Shown: positions 28,428 through 41,186 of the stretch, piece by piece
Position numbering within the stretch: the first letter of the stretch is position 1
Layout of the letters: every line of letters starts with the position of its first letter
Origin: Stenotrophomonas maltophilia
GTDB lineage: Bacteria; Pseudomonadota; Gammaproteobacteria; Xanthomonadales; Xanthomonadaceae
Reading direction: 5' to 3'
Assembly: GCF_002205165.1 (NCBI RefSeq)
Contig: NZ_NIVS01000020.1
Location: forward strand, 434,001 to 498,000
DNA: 64,000 bases
Notes under the pieces: model-generated
What the model was told of the DNA's origin: nothing
The model's input: the letters and a program-made list of their open reading frames with translations, nothing else
Databases searched by the model: none
Translations under genes and position numbers: made by a program

Positions 28428-28955
28428 ATGAGCCAGGCCCTCACGCTTGCACGCCCGTATGCCCGCGCCGCGTTCGCGACCGCGCGCGACGAAGGCACGT
28501 TCGCGCCGTGGTCGGACGCGCTTGCGTTCTCCGCCCACGTAGCTGCCGACCCGCGCGTGGCGGCCTTGCTGTCGAACCCGGAACTGGATCGCGGCGATGC
28601 CGTCGCGATGCTGGTGCCGGAATCGTCCAGCGAGACCTTCGGTCGCTTCCTGGCCATCCTGGCCGATGCGCACCGTCTGCCGCTGCTGCCGGAAATCGCC
28701 GGCATGTACGACCAGCTGCGCGCTGAAGCCGAACACGTGGTCAAGGCCACCGTGACCTCGGCCACCGAATTGTCCGGCGCCGAACTGGACGCCATCAAGG
28801 CCGCGCTGCGCAAGCGCTTCGGCGCCGAGGTGGACGTGACGACCGCAGTGGATGCGTCGTTGATCGGCGGTGCCGTGATCGACGCCGGCGATGTGGTCAT
28901 CGATGGCTCGCTCAAGGGCAAGCTGTCGCGCCTGCAGACCGCGCTCGCTAACTGA
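28428..28955 (+). CDS. atpH: F-ATPase F1 subunit delta
   Basis: Links the b stalk to the top of alpha3beta3. 175 residues, starting with the family pattern LARPYARAAFATA. The C-terminal part KATVTSATELSGAELDAIKAAL and IGGAVIDAGDVVIDGSLKGKLSRL are conserved OSCP/delta motifs. Adjacent to atpF and 44 bp before atpA. Confidence 0.96.
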   Translation: MSQALTLARPYARAAFATARDEGTFAPWSDALAFSAHVAADPRVAALLSNPELDRGDAVAMLVPESSSETFGRFLAILADAHRLPLLPEIAGMYDQLRAEAEHVVKATVTSATELSGAELDAIKAALRKRFGAEVDVTTAVDASLIGGAVIDAGDVVIDGSLKGKLSRLQTALAN

Positions 28956-28999
28956 ATTCATTTAACGTCCGGCGTGATCGCCGGCACTAGGACTTGACG

Positions 29000-30547
29000 A
29001 TGGCAACCACGCTCAACCCCTCCGAAATCAGCGAACTGATCAAGAACCGCATCGAGAAGGTCAAGCTGGCCGCGGAATCGCGCAACGAAGGCACCGTGAC
29101 CAGCGTGTCCGACGGCATCGTGCGCATCTTCGGTCTGGCCGACGTGATGCAGGGCGAAATGATCGAACTGCCGAACAACACCTTCGCCCTGGCCCTGAAC
29201 CTGGAGCGCGACTCGGTCGGCGCCGTGGTCCTGGGTGATTACCAGAACCTGCGCGAAGGCGACGTTGCCAAGACCACCGGTCGCATCCTGGAAGTGCCGG
29301 TCGGTCCGGAAATGCTGGGCCGCGTCGTGAACGCGCTCGGCGAGCCGATCGACGGCAAGGGCCCGATCGCGGCCAAGGCCACCGCGCCGGTGGAGCGCGT
29401 TGCTCCGGGCGTGATCTGGCGCAAGTCGGTCGACCAGCCGGTGCAGACCGGTTACAAGTCCGTCGACTCGATGATTCCGATCGGCCGCGGCCAGCGTGAG
29501 CTGGTCATCGGTGACCGCCAGACCGGCAAGACCGCCCTGGCCATCGATGCGGTGATCAACCAGAAAGAAACCGGCATCAAGTGCGTGTACGTCGCGATCG
29601 GCCAGAAGGCCTCGACCGTCGCCAACATCGTGCGCAAGCTGGAAGAGAATGGCGCCCTGGCGCACACCGTGGTGGTCGCTGCGACCGCGTCCGAATCGGC
29701 CGCGATGCAGTACATCAGCGCCTACTCGGGCTGCACCATGGGTGAGTACTTCATGGACCGCGGCGAAGACGCGCTGATCGTGTACGACGATCTGTCCAAG
29801 CAGGCCGTCGCCTACCGCCAGATCTCGCTGCTGCTGAAGCGTCCGCCGGGCCGTGAAGCCTACCCGGGTGACGTGTTCTACCTGCACTCCCGCCTGCTCG
29901 AGCGCGCTGCCCGCGTGTCCGAAGAGTATGTGGAAAAGTTCACCAACGGTGCCGTCAAGGGCAAGACCGGCTCGCTCACCGCGCTGCCGATCATCGAAAC
30001 CCAGGCCGGTGACGTCTCGGCCTTCGTGCCGACCAACGTGATCTCGATCACCGACGGCCAGATCTTCCTGGAAACCGATCTGTTCAACTCGGGCATCCGC
30101 CCGGCCGTGAACGCCGGTATCTCGGTGTCGCGCGTCGGTGGTGCGGCCCAGACCAAGATCATCAAGAAGCTCTCCGGCGGCATTCGTATCTCGCTGGCCC
30201 AGTACCGTGAACTGGCTGCGTTCGCGCAGTTCGCCTCGGACCTGGACGAAGCCACCCGCAAGCAGCTCGAGCGCGGTCAGCGCGTCACCGAACTGATGAA
30301 GCAGAAGCAGTACGCGCCGATGTCCATCGCCAACCAGGCGCTGTCGATCTACGCCGTCAACGAGGGTTACCTCGACGACGTGCCGGTCAACAAGCTGCTG
30401 GCGCTGGAAGAAGGTCTGCATGCCCACTTCGCCAACACCCAGGGCGAGCTGATCAACAAGATCAACGCGACCGGCGGCTGGGACAACGACATCGAAGCTG
30501 CTTTCAAGAAGGGCATCACCGAGTTCAAGACCACCGGCAGCTGGTAA
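29000..30547 (+). CDS. atpA: F-ATPase F1 subunit alpha
   Basis: Non-catalytic nucleotide-binding subunit of the alpha3beta3 head. 515 residues with P-loop [15 protein letters not shown] and [22 protein letters not shown] (Walker B region) and the alpha signature [20 protein letters not shown] 29000 is chosen; a TTG two codons upstream is in frame but unlikely. Confidence 0.98.
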   Translation: MATTLNPSEISELIKNRIEKVKLAAESRNEGTVTSVSDGIVRIFGLADVMQGEMIELPNNTFALALNLERDSVGAVVLGDYQNLREGDVAKTTGRILEVPVGPEMLGRVVNALGEPIDGKGPIAAKATAPVERVAPGVIWRKSVDQPVQTGYKSVDSMIPIGRGQRELVIGDRQTGKTALAIDAVINQKETGIKCVYVAIGQKASTVANIVRKLEENGALAHTVVVAATASESAAMQYISAYSGCTMGEYFMDRGEDALIVYDDLSKQAVAYRQISLLLKRPPGREAYPGDVFYLHSRLLERAARVSEEYVEKFTNGAVKGKTGSLTALPIIETQAGDVSAFVPTNVISITDGQIFLETDLFNSGIRPAVNAGISVSRVGGAAQTKIIKKLSGGIRISLAQYRELAAFAQFASDLDEATRKQLERGQRVTELMKQKQYAPMSIANQALSIYAVNEGYLDDVPVNKLLALEEGLHAHFANTQGELINKINATGGWDNDIEAAFKKGITEFKTTGSW

Positions 30548-30557
30548 TACCGGTCCT

Positions 30558-30640
30558 GTAGAGCGGAGCGTTGCTCCGCCGGGCTGAAAGCAGCGGAGCA
30601 ACGCTCCGCTCTACGTCAAACGCGGGGCCTATGCCCCGCG
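30558..30640 (+). repeat. SMAG-like GTAG palindromic element plus hairpin, atpA-atpG spacer
   Basis: Starts GTAG and ends CTAC. The arms (30558-30579 and 30593-30614, 22 bp each) are perfect inverted repeats around a 13-bp loop, with GAGCGTTGCTC-type internal symmetry. This is the architecture of Stenotrophomonas SMAG/REP elements mobilised by REP-associated transposases. A second hairpin, CGCGGGGC-CTAT-GCCCCGCG, follows at 30621-30640. It lies between two essential cistrons without breaking either. Confidence 0.8.
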
Positions 30641-30655
30641 CCACGGGAATAAGAG

Positions 30656-31519
30656 ATGGCAAGCGGACGCGAAATCAAAACCAAGATCAAGAGCGTGCAG
30701 AACACCCGCAAGGTGACGCGTGCGCTCGAAATGGTCTCGGCCTCCAAAATCCGCAAGGCGCAGGAGCGGATGAAGACGTCGCGTCCGTATGCGCAGGCGA
30801 TGAAGCAGGTGATCGGTCACCTGGCCCAGGCCAGCACCGACTACCAGCATCCGTTCCTGGTCCAGCGTGACGAGGTCAAGCGCGTCGGTTACATCGTGGT
30901 CTCGTCCGACCGCGGTCTGGCCGGCGGCCTGAACAACAACCTGTTCCGCAAGATGCTGGGCGAAGTGCGCCAGTGGCAGGACAAGGGCGCCGAGATCGAT
31001 GTGGTCACCGTCGGCCAGAAGGCCTCGACCTTCTTCCGCCGCGTCAAGGTCAACATGGTCGGCACCGTCACCCACATGGGCGATGTGCCGCACCTGGAAC
31101 AGCTGATCGGCGTGATCAAGGTGATGCTGGATGCATTCACCGACGGCAAGGTCGACCGCGTGTACCTGGTCTACAACCGCTTCATCAACACGATGACGCA
31201 GAAGGCCAGCTTCGATCAGCTGCTGCCGTTGCCGGCCGCTGAGAAGCAGGTCGCGCATCACGACTGGGACTACCTGTACGAACCCGACGCTGCGACCGTG
31301 CTCGAGCACGTGATGACGCGGTACGTCGAGTCGCTGGTGTACCAGGCGGTACTGGAAAACGTCGCGTCCGAGCATGCAGCCCGCATGGTCGCGATGAAGT
31401 CGGCCAGCGACAACGCGAACAAGCTGATCGGAACCCTGCAGCTGGTCTACAACAAGGCCCGCCAGGCAGCGATCACCCAGGAAATCTCCGAAATCGTCGG
31501 CGGCGCGGCAGCAGTCTGA
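30656..31519 (+). CDS. atpG: F-ATPase F1 subunit gamma
   Basis: Central rotor shaft. 287 residues starting [17 protein letters not shown]. The two ends form the coiled coil, with the conserved C-terminal [16 protein letters not shown] segment. The [15 protein letters not shown] segment is also characteristic. It is 108 bp from atpA because of the repeat insertion. Confidence 0.97.
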   Translation: MASGREIKTKIKSVQNTRKVTRALEMVSASKIRKAQERMKTSRPYAQAMKQVIGHLAQASTDYQHPFLVQRDEVKRVGYIVVSSDRGLAGGLNNNLFRKMLGEVRQWQDKGAEIDVVTVGQKASTFFRRVKVNMVGTVTHMGDVPHLEQLIGVIKVMLDAFTDGKVDRVYLVYNRFINTMTQKASFDQLLPLPAAEKQVAHHDWDYLYEPDAATVLEHVMTRYVESLVYQAVLENVASEHAARMVAMKSASDNANKLIGTLQLVYNKARQAAITQEISEIVGGAAAV

Positions 31520-31544
31520 CGCGCACAGTCAAAGCACACATTAG

Positions 31545-32963
<1,419 letters not shown>

Positions 32964-32970
32964 TGCGGCG

Positions 32971-33059
32971 GGGACGGGCGAGATGCCCGTCCCGACCCGT
33001 CACACGGGGTGGGCGCACGCCCACCGCTGAGGACATCCTGCGGTGGGCGCGAGCCCGCC
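32971..33059 (+). other. Three stem-loops between atpD and atpC
   Basis: GGGACGGGC-GAGAT-GCCCGTCCC (32971-32993), GGTGGGC-GCAC-GCCCACC (33008-33025) and an imperfect GGTGGGCGCGAGCCCGCC (33042-33059). The last shares GCGGTGGGCGCGA with the hairpin after hemC, so it is probably a REP-type repeat. No U-run follows any of them, so transcription can continue into atpC. Confidence 0.6.
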
Positions 33060-33078
33060 CTAAAGCGAGAAGAGTTTC

Positions 33079-33501
33079 ATGAGCACCATCCGTTGCGACA
33101 TCGTCAGCGCCGAGCAGGAAATCTTCCGTGGTGAGGCGACCCTGGTCGTGGCCACCGGTGAGCTGGGTGAGCTGGGCATCGCGCCCAAGCACGCCCCGCT
33201 GATCACCCGCCTGAAGCCGGGCAAGGTGGTGGTGACCACGCCGAGCGGCGAGCAGATCGACTTCGCCATCTCCGGCGGCATTCTCGAAGTGCAGCCGCAG
33301 GTCGTGACCGTGCTGGCCGACACCGCGATCCGTGCCCAGGACATCGACGAAGCCTCGGTCCGCAAGGCCAAGGAAGAAGCCGAGCGCATCCTGGCCAACC
33401 GTGGTGAAGCAATGGAAGTGGCCGAAGCGCAGCAGCGCCTGGCGGAAGTGTCCGCCCAGCTGCAGGCGCTGGAGCGCCTGCGCAAGAACCTCAAGCACTA
33501 A
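33079..33501 (+). CDS. atpC: F-ATPase F1 subunit epsilon
   Basis: Regulatory rotor subunit, 140 residues: an N-terminal beta sandwich ([60 protein letters not shown]) and a C-terminal helical hairpin. Last gene of the atp operon, followed by a strong terminator. Confidence 0.97.
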   Translation: MSTIRCDIVSAEQEIFRGEATLVVATGELGELGIAPKHAPLITRLKPGKVVVTTPSGEQIDFAISGGILEVQPQVVTVLADTAIRAQDIDEASVRKAKEEAERILANRGEAMEVAEAQQRLAEVSAQLQALERLRKNLKH

Positions 33502-33538
33502 GCGGCGCGGCGCGACGGCGCCATCCGCGAAGGGGAGG

Positions 33539-33564
33539 ACGCCGGCTTGCCGGCGTTTTTTTTT
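33539..33564 (+). terminator. Intrinsic terminator of the atp operon
   Basis: Stem CGCCGGC-TT-GCCGGCG (33540-33555) followed by nine T (33556-33564). Confidence 0.92.
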
Positions 33565-33591
33565 GCCTGCCTCAAACGCAGGGCGGCCGCC

Positions 33592-34002
33592 TCAGCGGAA
33601 GATCAGCGTCCGCATCAGCAGGAACGACACCGCCGCCAGGCCGCCTTCGACCAGCGGTTTGGCCAGCCACGCGTAGCGCAGCCCCAGGTGCTCGGCCGCC
33701 AGTGTCACCAGCAGCGTACTGATGGCCGTCAGCACGGCCCACAGCAGCAGGAAGCGCGCGAACCGCGACCAGCCGAGCCGGTGTTCGCCGTCGCGGGCGA
33801 AGGTATAGCGGCCATTGAGCCAGAAGCCGAGCAGCATGCCACTCACGCGCCCCAACAAATTGCCGGGTGCCGCAGGCATTCCCAGCGCGGTGGCAGCCAC
33901 GAACACCGCCCAGTCCAGCGCAAGCTGGACCAGACCGATGACCAGGTAACTGCTGCCTTGGCGGAGGAGGCTCACGTGCAATCCGGTTGCGGACAATCCC
34001 AC
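33592..34002 (-). CDS. GtrA-family small membrane protein
   Basis: About 136 residues with four predicted membrane helices (SYLVIGLVQLALDWAVFVAATAL, GRVSGMLLGFWLNGRYTF, FARFLLLWAVLTAISTLLV and a last one ending LMRTLIFR). The layout and the NLLGRVSGMLLGFWLNGRYTF motif match GtrA/DPMS_TM proteins, thought to flip or help transfer polyprenyl-linked sugars. The start is uncertain: GTG 34002 or GTG 33975, neither with a clear Shine-Dalgarno sequence. No glycosyltransferase partner is adjacent. It diverges from glmU. Confidence 0.85.
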   Translation of the reverse strand: MGLSATGLHVSLLRQGSSYLVIGLVQLALDWAVFVAATALGMPAAPGNLLGRVSGMLLGFWLNGRYTFARDGEHRLGWSRFARFLLLWAVLTAISTLLVTLAAEHLGLRYAWLAKPLVEGGLAAVSFLLMRTLIFR

Positions 34003-34060
34003 ATGTTAACGAGCGTCGCACTAGAATTCCCATCAACGATTCCCGGAACGTGATCTACCC

Positions 34061-35425
34061 ATGACCCAGCCCCTGCACGTGATCATCCTGGCCGCCGGCG
34101 CCGGCAAGCGCATGAAGTCGGCCCTGCCGAAAGTGCTGCAGCCGATCGCCGGGCGCCCGATGCTCGCCCACGTCATCGACACCGCACGCCAGCTGCAGCC
34201 CGAAGCGATCCACGTCGTTTACGGCCATGGCGGTGAAGCGGTGCGGCAGGCATTCGCCGACCAGCCTGACCTGCGCTGGGCCGAGCAGCGCGAGCAGCTG
34301 GGCACCGGGCATGCCGTGCTGCAGGCCATGCCGGAAGTGCCGGATGCAGCAACCGTGCTGGTGTTGTACGGCGACGTGCCGTTGATCCGCGGCGAGACGC
34401 TGCGCCACCTGTTGTCGCAGCCGGGCCGCCTGGCCGTGCTGGTGGCCGAGGTTGCCGACCCGACCGGCTATGGCCGGATCGTGCGCAACGCCGAGGGCAA
34501 GGTCGGTGCGATCGTGGAGCAGAAGGATGCCAGCGACGAACAGCGCAGCATCCGCACCATCAACACGGGCATCATCACCGCCGAATCGACCGCGCTGCGT
34601 CGTTGGCTGTCCCAGCTCTCCAATGCGAACGCGCAGGGCGAGTACTACCTGACCGACATCTTTGCCGCGGCGGCCAGCGATTACACCCCGGCCGAGATGG
34701 CCTTCGTCCAGGATCCGCAGGATGCCGAGGGGGCCAACGACCCGTGGCAGCTGGCCCAGCTCGAACGCGCCTGGCAGCTGCGTGAAGTGCGTGCGCTGTG
34801 CGCACAGGGCGCGCGCGTGCTGGATCCGGCGCGGCTGGACATCCGTGGCACGGTGACCGTGGGCAGTGACGTGCAGATCGACGTCAACGTGATCCTGGAA
34901 GGTCGCGTGGTGCTGGGCGACGGCGTCAGCATCGGCGCCTTCACCCGGCTCAAGGATGTCAGCCTGGCCGCGGGCACCGTGGTCAAGCCGCACTGCGATC
35001 TGGACGGCGTGATCAGCGAAGGCGCGGCGGAGATCGGTCCGTTCGCCCGGCTGCGCCCGGGTACCGTCCTCGCGGAGGGCTCGCACGTCGGCAACTTCGT
35101 GGAGACCAAGAAGGTCGTGCTCGGCGCGGGCAGCAAGGCCAACCACCTCACCTACCTGGGGGATGCGGTGATCGGCAGCAAGGTCAACATCGGCGCGGGC
35201 ACCATCACCTGCAACTACGACGGCGTCAACAAATCGCAGACCACCATCGGCGACCGTGCCTTCATCGGGTCCAACAGCTCGCTGGTCGCGCCGGTGGTGA
35301 TCGGGGAGGGCGCCACGGTGGCGGCCGGCTCGGTGATCACTCGCGGCGCCCCGGCGGACAAGCTCACTGTCGCACGCGCACGTCAGGAAACCATCGACGG
35401 CTGGAAGCGCCCGACCAGAAAATGA
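34061..35425 (+). CDS. glmU: Bifunctional GlmU, N-acetylglucosamine-1-phosphate uridyltransferase / acetyltransferase
   Basis: Makes UDP-GlcNAc for peptidoglycan and LPS from glucosamine-1-phosphate, acetyl-CoA and UTP. 454 residues: N-terminal pyrophosphorylase with [17 protein letters not shown] and YGDVPLI, then a left-handed beta-helix acetyltransferase ([39 protein letters not shown]). ATG 34061 is the only sensible start. It is near the atp operon as in many gammaproteobacteria, but glmS lies 8 kb away rather than next to it. Confidence 0.97.
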   Translation: MTQPLHVIILAAGAGKRMKSALPKVLQPIAGRPMLAHVIDTARQLQPEAIHVVYGHGGEAVRQAFADQPDLRWAEQREQLGTGHAVLQAMPEVPDAATVLVLYGDVPLIRGETLRHLLSQPGRLAVLVAEVADPTGYGRIVRNAEGKVGAIVEQKDASDEQRSIRTINTGIITAESTALRRWLSQLSNANAQGEYYLTDIFAAAASDYTPAEMAFVQDPQDAEGANDPWQLAQLERAWQLREVRALCAQGARVLDPARLDIRGTVTVGSDVQIDVNVILEGRVVLGDGVSIGAFTRLKDVSLAAGTVVKPHCDLDGVISEGAAEIGPFARLRPGTVLAEGSHVGNFVETKKVVLGAGSKANHLTYLGDAVIGSKVNIGAGTITCNYDGVNKSQTTIGDRAFIGSNSSLVAPVVIGEGATVAAGSVITRGAPADKLTVARARQETIDGWKRPTRK

Positions 35426-35444
35426 GGGCGGCTGCTGGCCGGCC

Positions 35445-36808
35445 TCAGCGGGCGTCGGCTGGCAGGAACACCGCCACGCACAGGCCACCCTCGCGGCGGT
35501 TCTGCAGAGAAATGCGGCCGCCGTGCGCTTCGACGATCTCGCGGGTGAGTGCGAGGCCCAACCCGGTGCCGTTGCGCTTGGTCGAATAGAACGGCATCAA
35601 CGCGTTCTGCAGCACCGCTTCATTCATGCCCTTGCCGCGATCCAGCACCTCCAGCCGCAGCCATTGCGGCAGGCGGGTCAGGCGGACCTCCACATCGTCA
35701 TTGGGTGGCTCGGCTTCACCGCAGGCTTCGTGTGCATTCTTGAGCAGGTTCAGCAGCGCCTGCCCGAGCTGGGCGATGTCCACCCGGCTCTGCACGTCGT
35801 CGGGGACCTCGGCCATGCGGAAGGGTATCTGGTGCTGCAACCCTCCCAGGAACTGGTTCCACTGCACGGTCTGCAACTGCGGCTGCGGCAGCTTGGCGAA
35901 CCGGGCATAGCCGCGGATGAAGCCTTCCAGGTGACGCGCGCGCTCTTCGATGGTGGCGAATACTTCTTCCAGCCGCTCGGTCTTGCCGCGACGGACCAGC
36001 TCGCCACCGGAATGCGCCAGCGAGGCGATCGGCGCCAGCGAGTTGTTCAACTCGTGGCTGATCACCCGGATCACCTTCTTCCAGGTCTGCACTTCCTGGC
36101 GGCGCAGTTCGGCGGTCAGCAGGCGGATCAACAGCAGATCGTGCGGGCGGCCGTTGAGATGGAAGTTGCGGCGTGACAGATGGTAGATCTGCTCATCGTC
36201 TTCATCGCGCTCATCGTCGCTGTCCTGGCCCTCACCACGCACCGCGAACAGGCTGTCGCCACCACGGGCGATGGCGTCGCGCAGCTCGATCGGCATCGCC
36301 TCCATGACATCGTGCATGCGCTGCCCCTCCAGCTTCCAGCCGCTGTGCAGCAGCTTGCGCGCGGCCAGGTTGGAGAACACCACGCGCTGCACGCCGTCGC
36401 CACCGTGGGTGAGCAGGAGCATCGAGACCGGGGTGTTCTGCACCATGGTGTCCAGCAGCAGCTCGCGCTGAACCAGATCCTGGCGCTGCGCACGCAGCAC
36501 ATCGCCGAGTTCGCGGTGGGCCTGGACCAGATCGCCCAGCTCATCATTGGAGGGCCAATAGATGCCGAAGTTGTATTCGCCATCGCGGTAGCTGCTGGTA
36601 GTGCCGGACAGGGCGCGCAGCAATGAGCGGATCGGTGCGGTCGCGCGGCGCAGGCTCCACCACATCAAGGCCAGCAGCACCACGATGGAGATCGTGGTGA
36701 CCGCCCAGCCATGGTCCAGCCAGTACGCCAGGTACCACGGGAATGCAGCCGCCAAGGCCAGCACCGGCAGCAGGCGCAGGAACAGCCGGAAGGTGAATGA
36801 GCGCCGCT

Positions 36809-36812
<4 letters not shown>
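35445..36812 (-). CDS. NtrY-like sensor histidine kinase of the ABC efflux unit
   Basis: A 455-residue membrane kinase: two N-terminal helices (FLRLLPVLALAAAFPWYLAYW and AVTTISIVVLLALMWWSL) with almost no periplasmic loop, a HAMP-like linker, a PAS-like region (TMVQNTPVSMLLL) interrupted by an acidic insert (SDDERDEDDEQ), the H-box VISHELNNSLAPIASL and the ATPase motifs NLLKNAHEACG, DRGKGM and GTGLGLALTREI. The tiny loop suggests intramembrane or cytosolic sensing. It overlaps the regulator gene by 4 bp (ATGA) and is the last gene of the unit. Partner of the NtrC-like regulator upstream. Confidence 0.93.
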
Positions 36813-38149
<1,337 letters not shown>

Positions 38150-38185
38150 GCGGCAACGTAGGACCGGAGGTGGAAGCAAGAGTAC

Positions 38186-38226
38186 CGGAGCGCCGGGCCA
38201 AGGGGCAGGTGGCCCGGCGCTCCGGG
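38186..38226 (-). other. Long hairpin separating the ABC genes from the two-component genes
   Basis: Perfect 16-bp arms CCGGAGCGCCGGGCCA / TGGCCCGGCGCTCCGG (38186-38201, 38211-38226) with a 9-nt loop, starting 2 bp after the PDZ gene. No U-run follows, so it probably acts as a partial terminator or mRNA stabiliser, lowering regulator and kinase expression relative to the transporter. Confidence 0.6.
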
Positions 38227-38227
38227 C

Positions 38228-38635
38228 TCAGTTGCCGGCGCCGGGCGCCTGCGGAATGGGCGGGGTCTGCACGGCAAGCACCTCGCTCCAGGCAGCGGTG
38301 TCCACATCCACGGTCACCTGGTCGCCCTTGCGCAGCACGACGACGGGCACCCGGGTGGCCTTGTTGCCGACCAGTGCATGGGTGAGGTCGGCCATGCGCC
38401 GCACGGGCTGGCCACCCACGCGCAGGATGCGATCACCGCTGCGCACGCCGAAGTAGGTACTCGGTTCGGTGGTGGTGACCTGCACAACACCGTCATTGGC
38501 ATCCACCACCAGGTGATGGCCGGCATCGCGCCGTTCCAGGCGTGCGGTGTCGGTCTGGGTGGCGGCCAGTACCGGCGCACTGGCCAGCAGCAGGGACAGC
38601 AACAACGTGGTGATCTTGGTTCTGGTCTGGCGCAT
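38228..38635 (-). CDS. Small exported PDZ-domain protein
   Basis: 135 residues: signal peptide MRQTRTKITTLLLSLLLASAPVLA, then a PDZ core with the carboxylate-binding-like YFGVRSGDRILRVGGQPVRRM and VPVVVLRKGDQVTVDV, ending in a Pro-rich tail. A free periplasmic PDZ protein with no protease domain is unusual. Its start lies 1 base after the stop of the second permease (TGAGATG), so it is translationally coupled to the ABC transporter. It may bind C termini of permease, adaptor or substrate. The role is inferred. Confidence 0.85.
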   Translation of the reverse strand: MRQTRTKITTLLLSLLLASAPVLAATQTDTARLERRDAGHHLVVDANDGVVQVTTTEPSTYFGVRSGDRILRVGGQPVRRMADLTHALVGNKATRVPVVVLRKGDQVTVDVDTAAWSEVLAVQTPPIPQAPGAGN

Positions 38636-38636
38636 C

Positions 38637-39857
38637 TCAGGCACTCCGGGTGGCAACGGCAGGGGGCACGGCGGCAGCGCGGCGGGCCGGGCCGAACACA
38701 GCGATCTGGCCGAGCAGCCACAGCAGCACCGCACCGATCGGCAGGTAGCTGATGGGCATGCGCGGCAGCTCGTAGTTGTTCATCAGCCACAGATTGATCG
38801 TGTAGGCCATCAACATGCCCAGCACGATGCCGACGGTGGCCAGCAGGAAGTTCTCGGTCTGGAAGTAACGCAGGATCTGGCTGCGGGTTGCGCCCAGCGC
38901 ACGGCGGATGCCGATCTGCTTGGTGCGCTGCTGCACCCAGAAGCTGGCCAGGCCGACGATGCCCAGTGCCGTCACCACCAGCAGAGCGACACACACGGTG
39001 ATCAGCAGGCCAACCATGGCGCGGTCATTGGCGAAGTACTTTCTGCGCTGTTCTTCGTAGCTGGATTTGCCGCGGATCAGTCGGCTCGAATCGACACGTT
39101 CCAGTGCCGTCACCGCCGCCTTGATCACTTCGTCCCGCCGCGCGGGATCGGTGACACGGATCAAGTAGAAGCCTTCCTCATAGGTAGCTCGCAGCGGCAG
39201 CATGATCGAGTACTGCATATCGCCGTCAACCTGATTCGGGCGGGCCAGCACCTTGACGATACCGACGATGCGCAGTGGCATGGAGCCGCTGTAGACCGTC
39301 TTGCCCAAGGCGTCACCGCCGGGGAACATCTTGTCGGCAATCGCCTTGGTCACGATGATGGCCGAGCCGGTTTTCTCGGCGTCTTCGTCGGTCAGGGCAT
39401 CCGCTGCGTCGCGGTATTCGTCGCTCTGGAAATCGCGGCCGGCGATCAGTTCCACGCCCAGTGTCTCCAGCGCGCCTTCGCGGGCGAAGTACTGGGAGGT
39501 GCTCAGCGTCGAGCGTTCCTGGTTGGGGGTCAGCCCCAGGCCGGTGTTCCACGAGCTGTTTCGGAACGGAATCTGGTTCAGCGTGACGGCACTCTTGACG
39601 CCGGGAATGGCGTGCAATGCCGCCAGGTCTTCGCGGGTGCGCGCTGCGGCGTTGACCTGGGTGCCGATGCCACCCAGCCGGACTTCGATCAGTTCAGTTT
39701 CCGCGATGCCGCTGGGCTGGTTGATCTTTTCGATGCGCTGGCCGATCAGGAACAGCGCGTTGCAGACGATGGCGCAGGTCAGTGCGATCTCGAGCACGAT
39801 GAGCGCTGCGGCGGTCTTATGCCGGCGCAGGGTCGAGAGGATGGGACGGATATCCAT
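38637..39857 (-). CDS. ABC transporter permease 2, MacB/FtsX type
   Basis: 406 residues: N-terminal helix (ALIVLEIALTCAIVCNALFLIG), a periplasmic MacB-like core of about 230 residues, then three C-terminal helices with the FtsX signature KQIGIRRALGATRSQILRYF. Unlike MacB, it carries no ATPase domain. Pairs with the adjacent, different permease, so the complex is predicted to be a heterodimer. Type VII ABC proteins work by mechanotransmission across the periplasm instead of moving substrate through the membrane helices (family knowledge). Substrate unknown. Confidence 0.92.
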   Translation of the reverse strand: MDIRPILSTLRRHKTAAALIVLEIALTCAIVCNALFLIGQRIEKINQPSGIAETELIEVRLGGIGTQVNAAARTREDLAALHAIPGVKSAVTLNQIPFRNSSWNTGLGLTPNQERSTLSTSQYFAREGALETLGVELIAGRDFQSDEYRDAADALTDEDAEKTGSAIIVTKAIADKMFPGGDALGKTVYSGSMPLRIVGIVKVLARPNQVDGDMQYSIMLPLRATYEEGFYLIRVTDPARRDEVIKAAVTALERVDSSRLIRGKSSYEEQRRKYFANDRAMVGLLITVCVALLVVTALGIVGLASFWVQQRTKQIGIRRALGATRSQILRYFQTENFLLATVGIVLGMLMAYTINLWLMNNYELPRMPISYLPIGAVLLWLLGQIAVFGPARRAAAVPPAVATRSA

Positions 39858-39873
39858 GATGTGCTCCGGATCC

Positions 39874-41178
39874 TTACTGCGATTTGAGTTGGATGGCGGG
39901 CGTGACCTGCATGGCGCGCAGCGCCGGCAGGAACCCGGCCAGCAGGCTGGCGACCAGGGTCAGCGCGAAGGTCATCAGCAGCATCTGCCCATCCAGCGTG
40001 GCCAGCTTGGCGTAGTCCACCGGCTGCTGGCGCACCGCGTACAGACCCAGCATGGCCAGCACCAGGCCAAGCAGGCCACCGGCCAGGCCGACGGTGCCGG
40101 CTTCGATGAGCGACTGCATGAAGATCTGACCACGGCTGGCACCCAGTGCCCGGCGCACGCCGATCTCGCCGCTCCGGCGCAGGAACTTGGCCAGCAGCAG
40201 GCCCACGGTATTGATCAGGCAGACCAGCAGGAAGCCCATCGCCAACCACAGCTGCAGGCGTACGTCACCGGGGACCACCTTCTTGTAGTCCAGCCACTCC
40301 ATGACATTGCGCAGGCGCACGTTGTTGGGGCGCTCGAAGCGGCCGGCGGCACGCTGCTGGTCGGAGTAGTTCTCCAGGTAACGGCGGTACTCCGCAGCCT
40401 GCCCGGCATTCTCAAGCTCCACCCAGTACTGGATCCAGGTGCAGCTGGCGTTGAGGCCGATCGGGTCGGGCTCGTTGCGGCGGCCGAAGCAGTCCATGCT
40501 GCCGCTACGGTCGAACTTCAAATCGATGGCCGTGCTGAACGGCACGAACACATCTTCACTGTCGCCATAGCGACCGGTATTGAGGTCGTAGAAGTGCGGA
40601 TTGGGGTTCCAGTCGTTGAGTACGCCCACCACGGTCATGGTGTTGCCATTGAGGCGCAGCGATTTGCCGACGCTGTTGGCGCCATCAAAGAGCTTCTGGT
40701 TGAGCGTCTTTGAGATCACCGCGACGCGACCGCGACCTTCATCATCCGTTTCCTTCCAGCCCTGTCCGTACAGGAAGGTGGAATCGAACATCGGGAAGAA
40801 GTCGCCCGAGGTGAAGCGTGCATCGGTAGAGAACGGACGCAGCGTGCTGTTGTCCGGCTCGATGGTGACGCCGCCACCGGTCATCATCGCTTGGCGCTTG
40901 GCGTGTTTCTCGCTCAGCAGCTTGGTGGCATCGAAGCGGGTCAACTGGTCGGCGGGTTCTTCGCCAGGCTGATAGCCAAGCGCCGACTGCGGATCAATCT
41001 GCACGCTGAAGAGCCGGTCACTCTTCTGCGGAATTGGATCGCCGGACAGGACATGGAACACGGTCAGCGTAGTCATGGAGGCGCCGATACCCAGCGCGAT
41101 GGCGATCACCATCAGCGCGGTCAGCACCTTGTTGCGCCGGAAGCTGCGCAGGGCCAGTCGGAAGTAGTAAGCGATCAT
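39874..41178 (-). CDS. ABC transporter permease 1, MacB/FtsX type
   Basis: 434 residues with the same plan as its neighbour: an N-terminal helix after FRRNKVLTALMVIAIALGIGAS, a periplasmic core with VISKTLNQKLFDGANSVGKSL, then three helices containing GEIGVRRALGASRGQIFMQ. It is 8 bp after the ATPase gene and 16 bp before permease 2. The two share only the fold and signature, so duplication, if any, is old. Confidence 0.92.
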   Translation of the reverse strand: MIAYYFRLALRSFRRNKVLTALMVIAIALGIGASMTTLTVFHVLSGDPIPQKSDRLFSVQIDPQSALGYQPGEEPADQLTRFDATKLLSEKHAKRQAMMTGGGVTIEPDNSTLRPFSTDARFTSGDFFPMFDSTFLYGQGWKETDDEGRGRVAVISKTLNQKLFDGANSVGKSLRLNGNTMTVVGVLNDWNPNPHFYDLNTGRYGDSEDVFVPFSTAIDLKFDRSGSMDCFGRRNEPDPIGLNASCTWIQYWVELENAGQAAEYRRYLENYSDQQRAAGRFERPNNVRLRNVMEWLDYKKVVPGDVRLQLWLAMGFLLVCLINTVGLLLAKFLRRSGEIGVRRALGASRGQIFMQSLIEAGTVGLAGGLLGLVLAMLGLYAVRQQPVDYAKLATLDGQMLLMTFALTLVASLLAGFLPALRAMQVTPAIQLKSQ

Positions 41179-41186
41179 GGCCGGCC

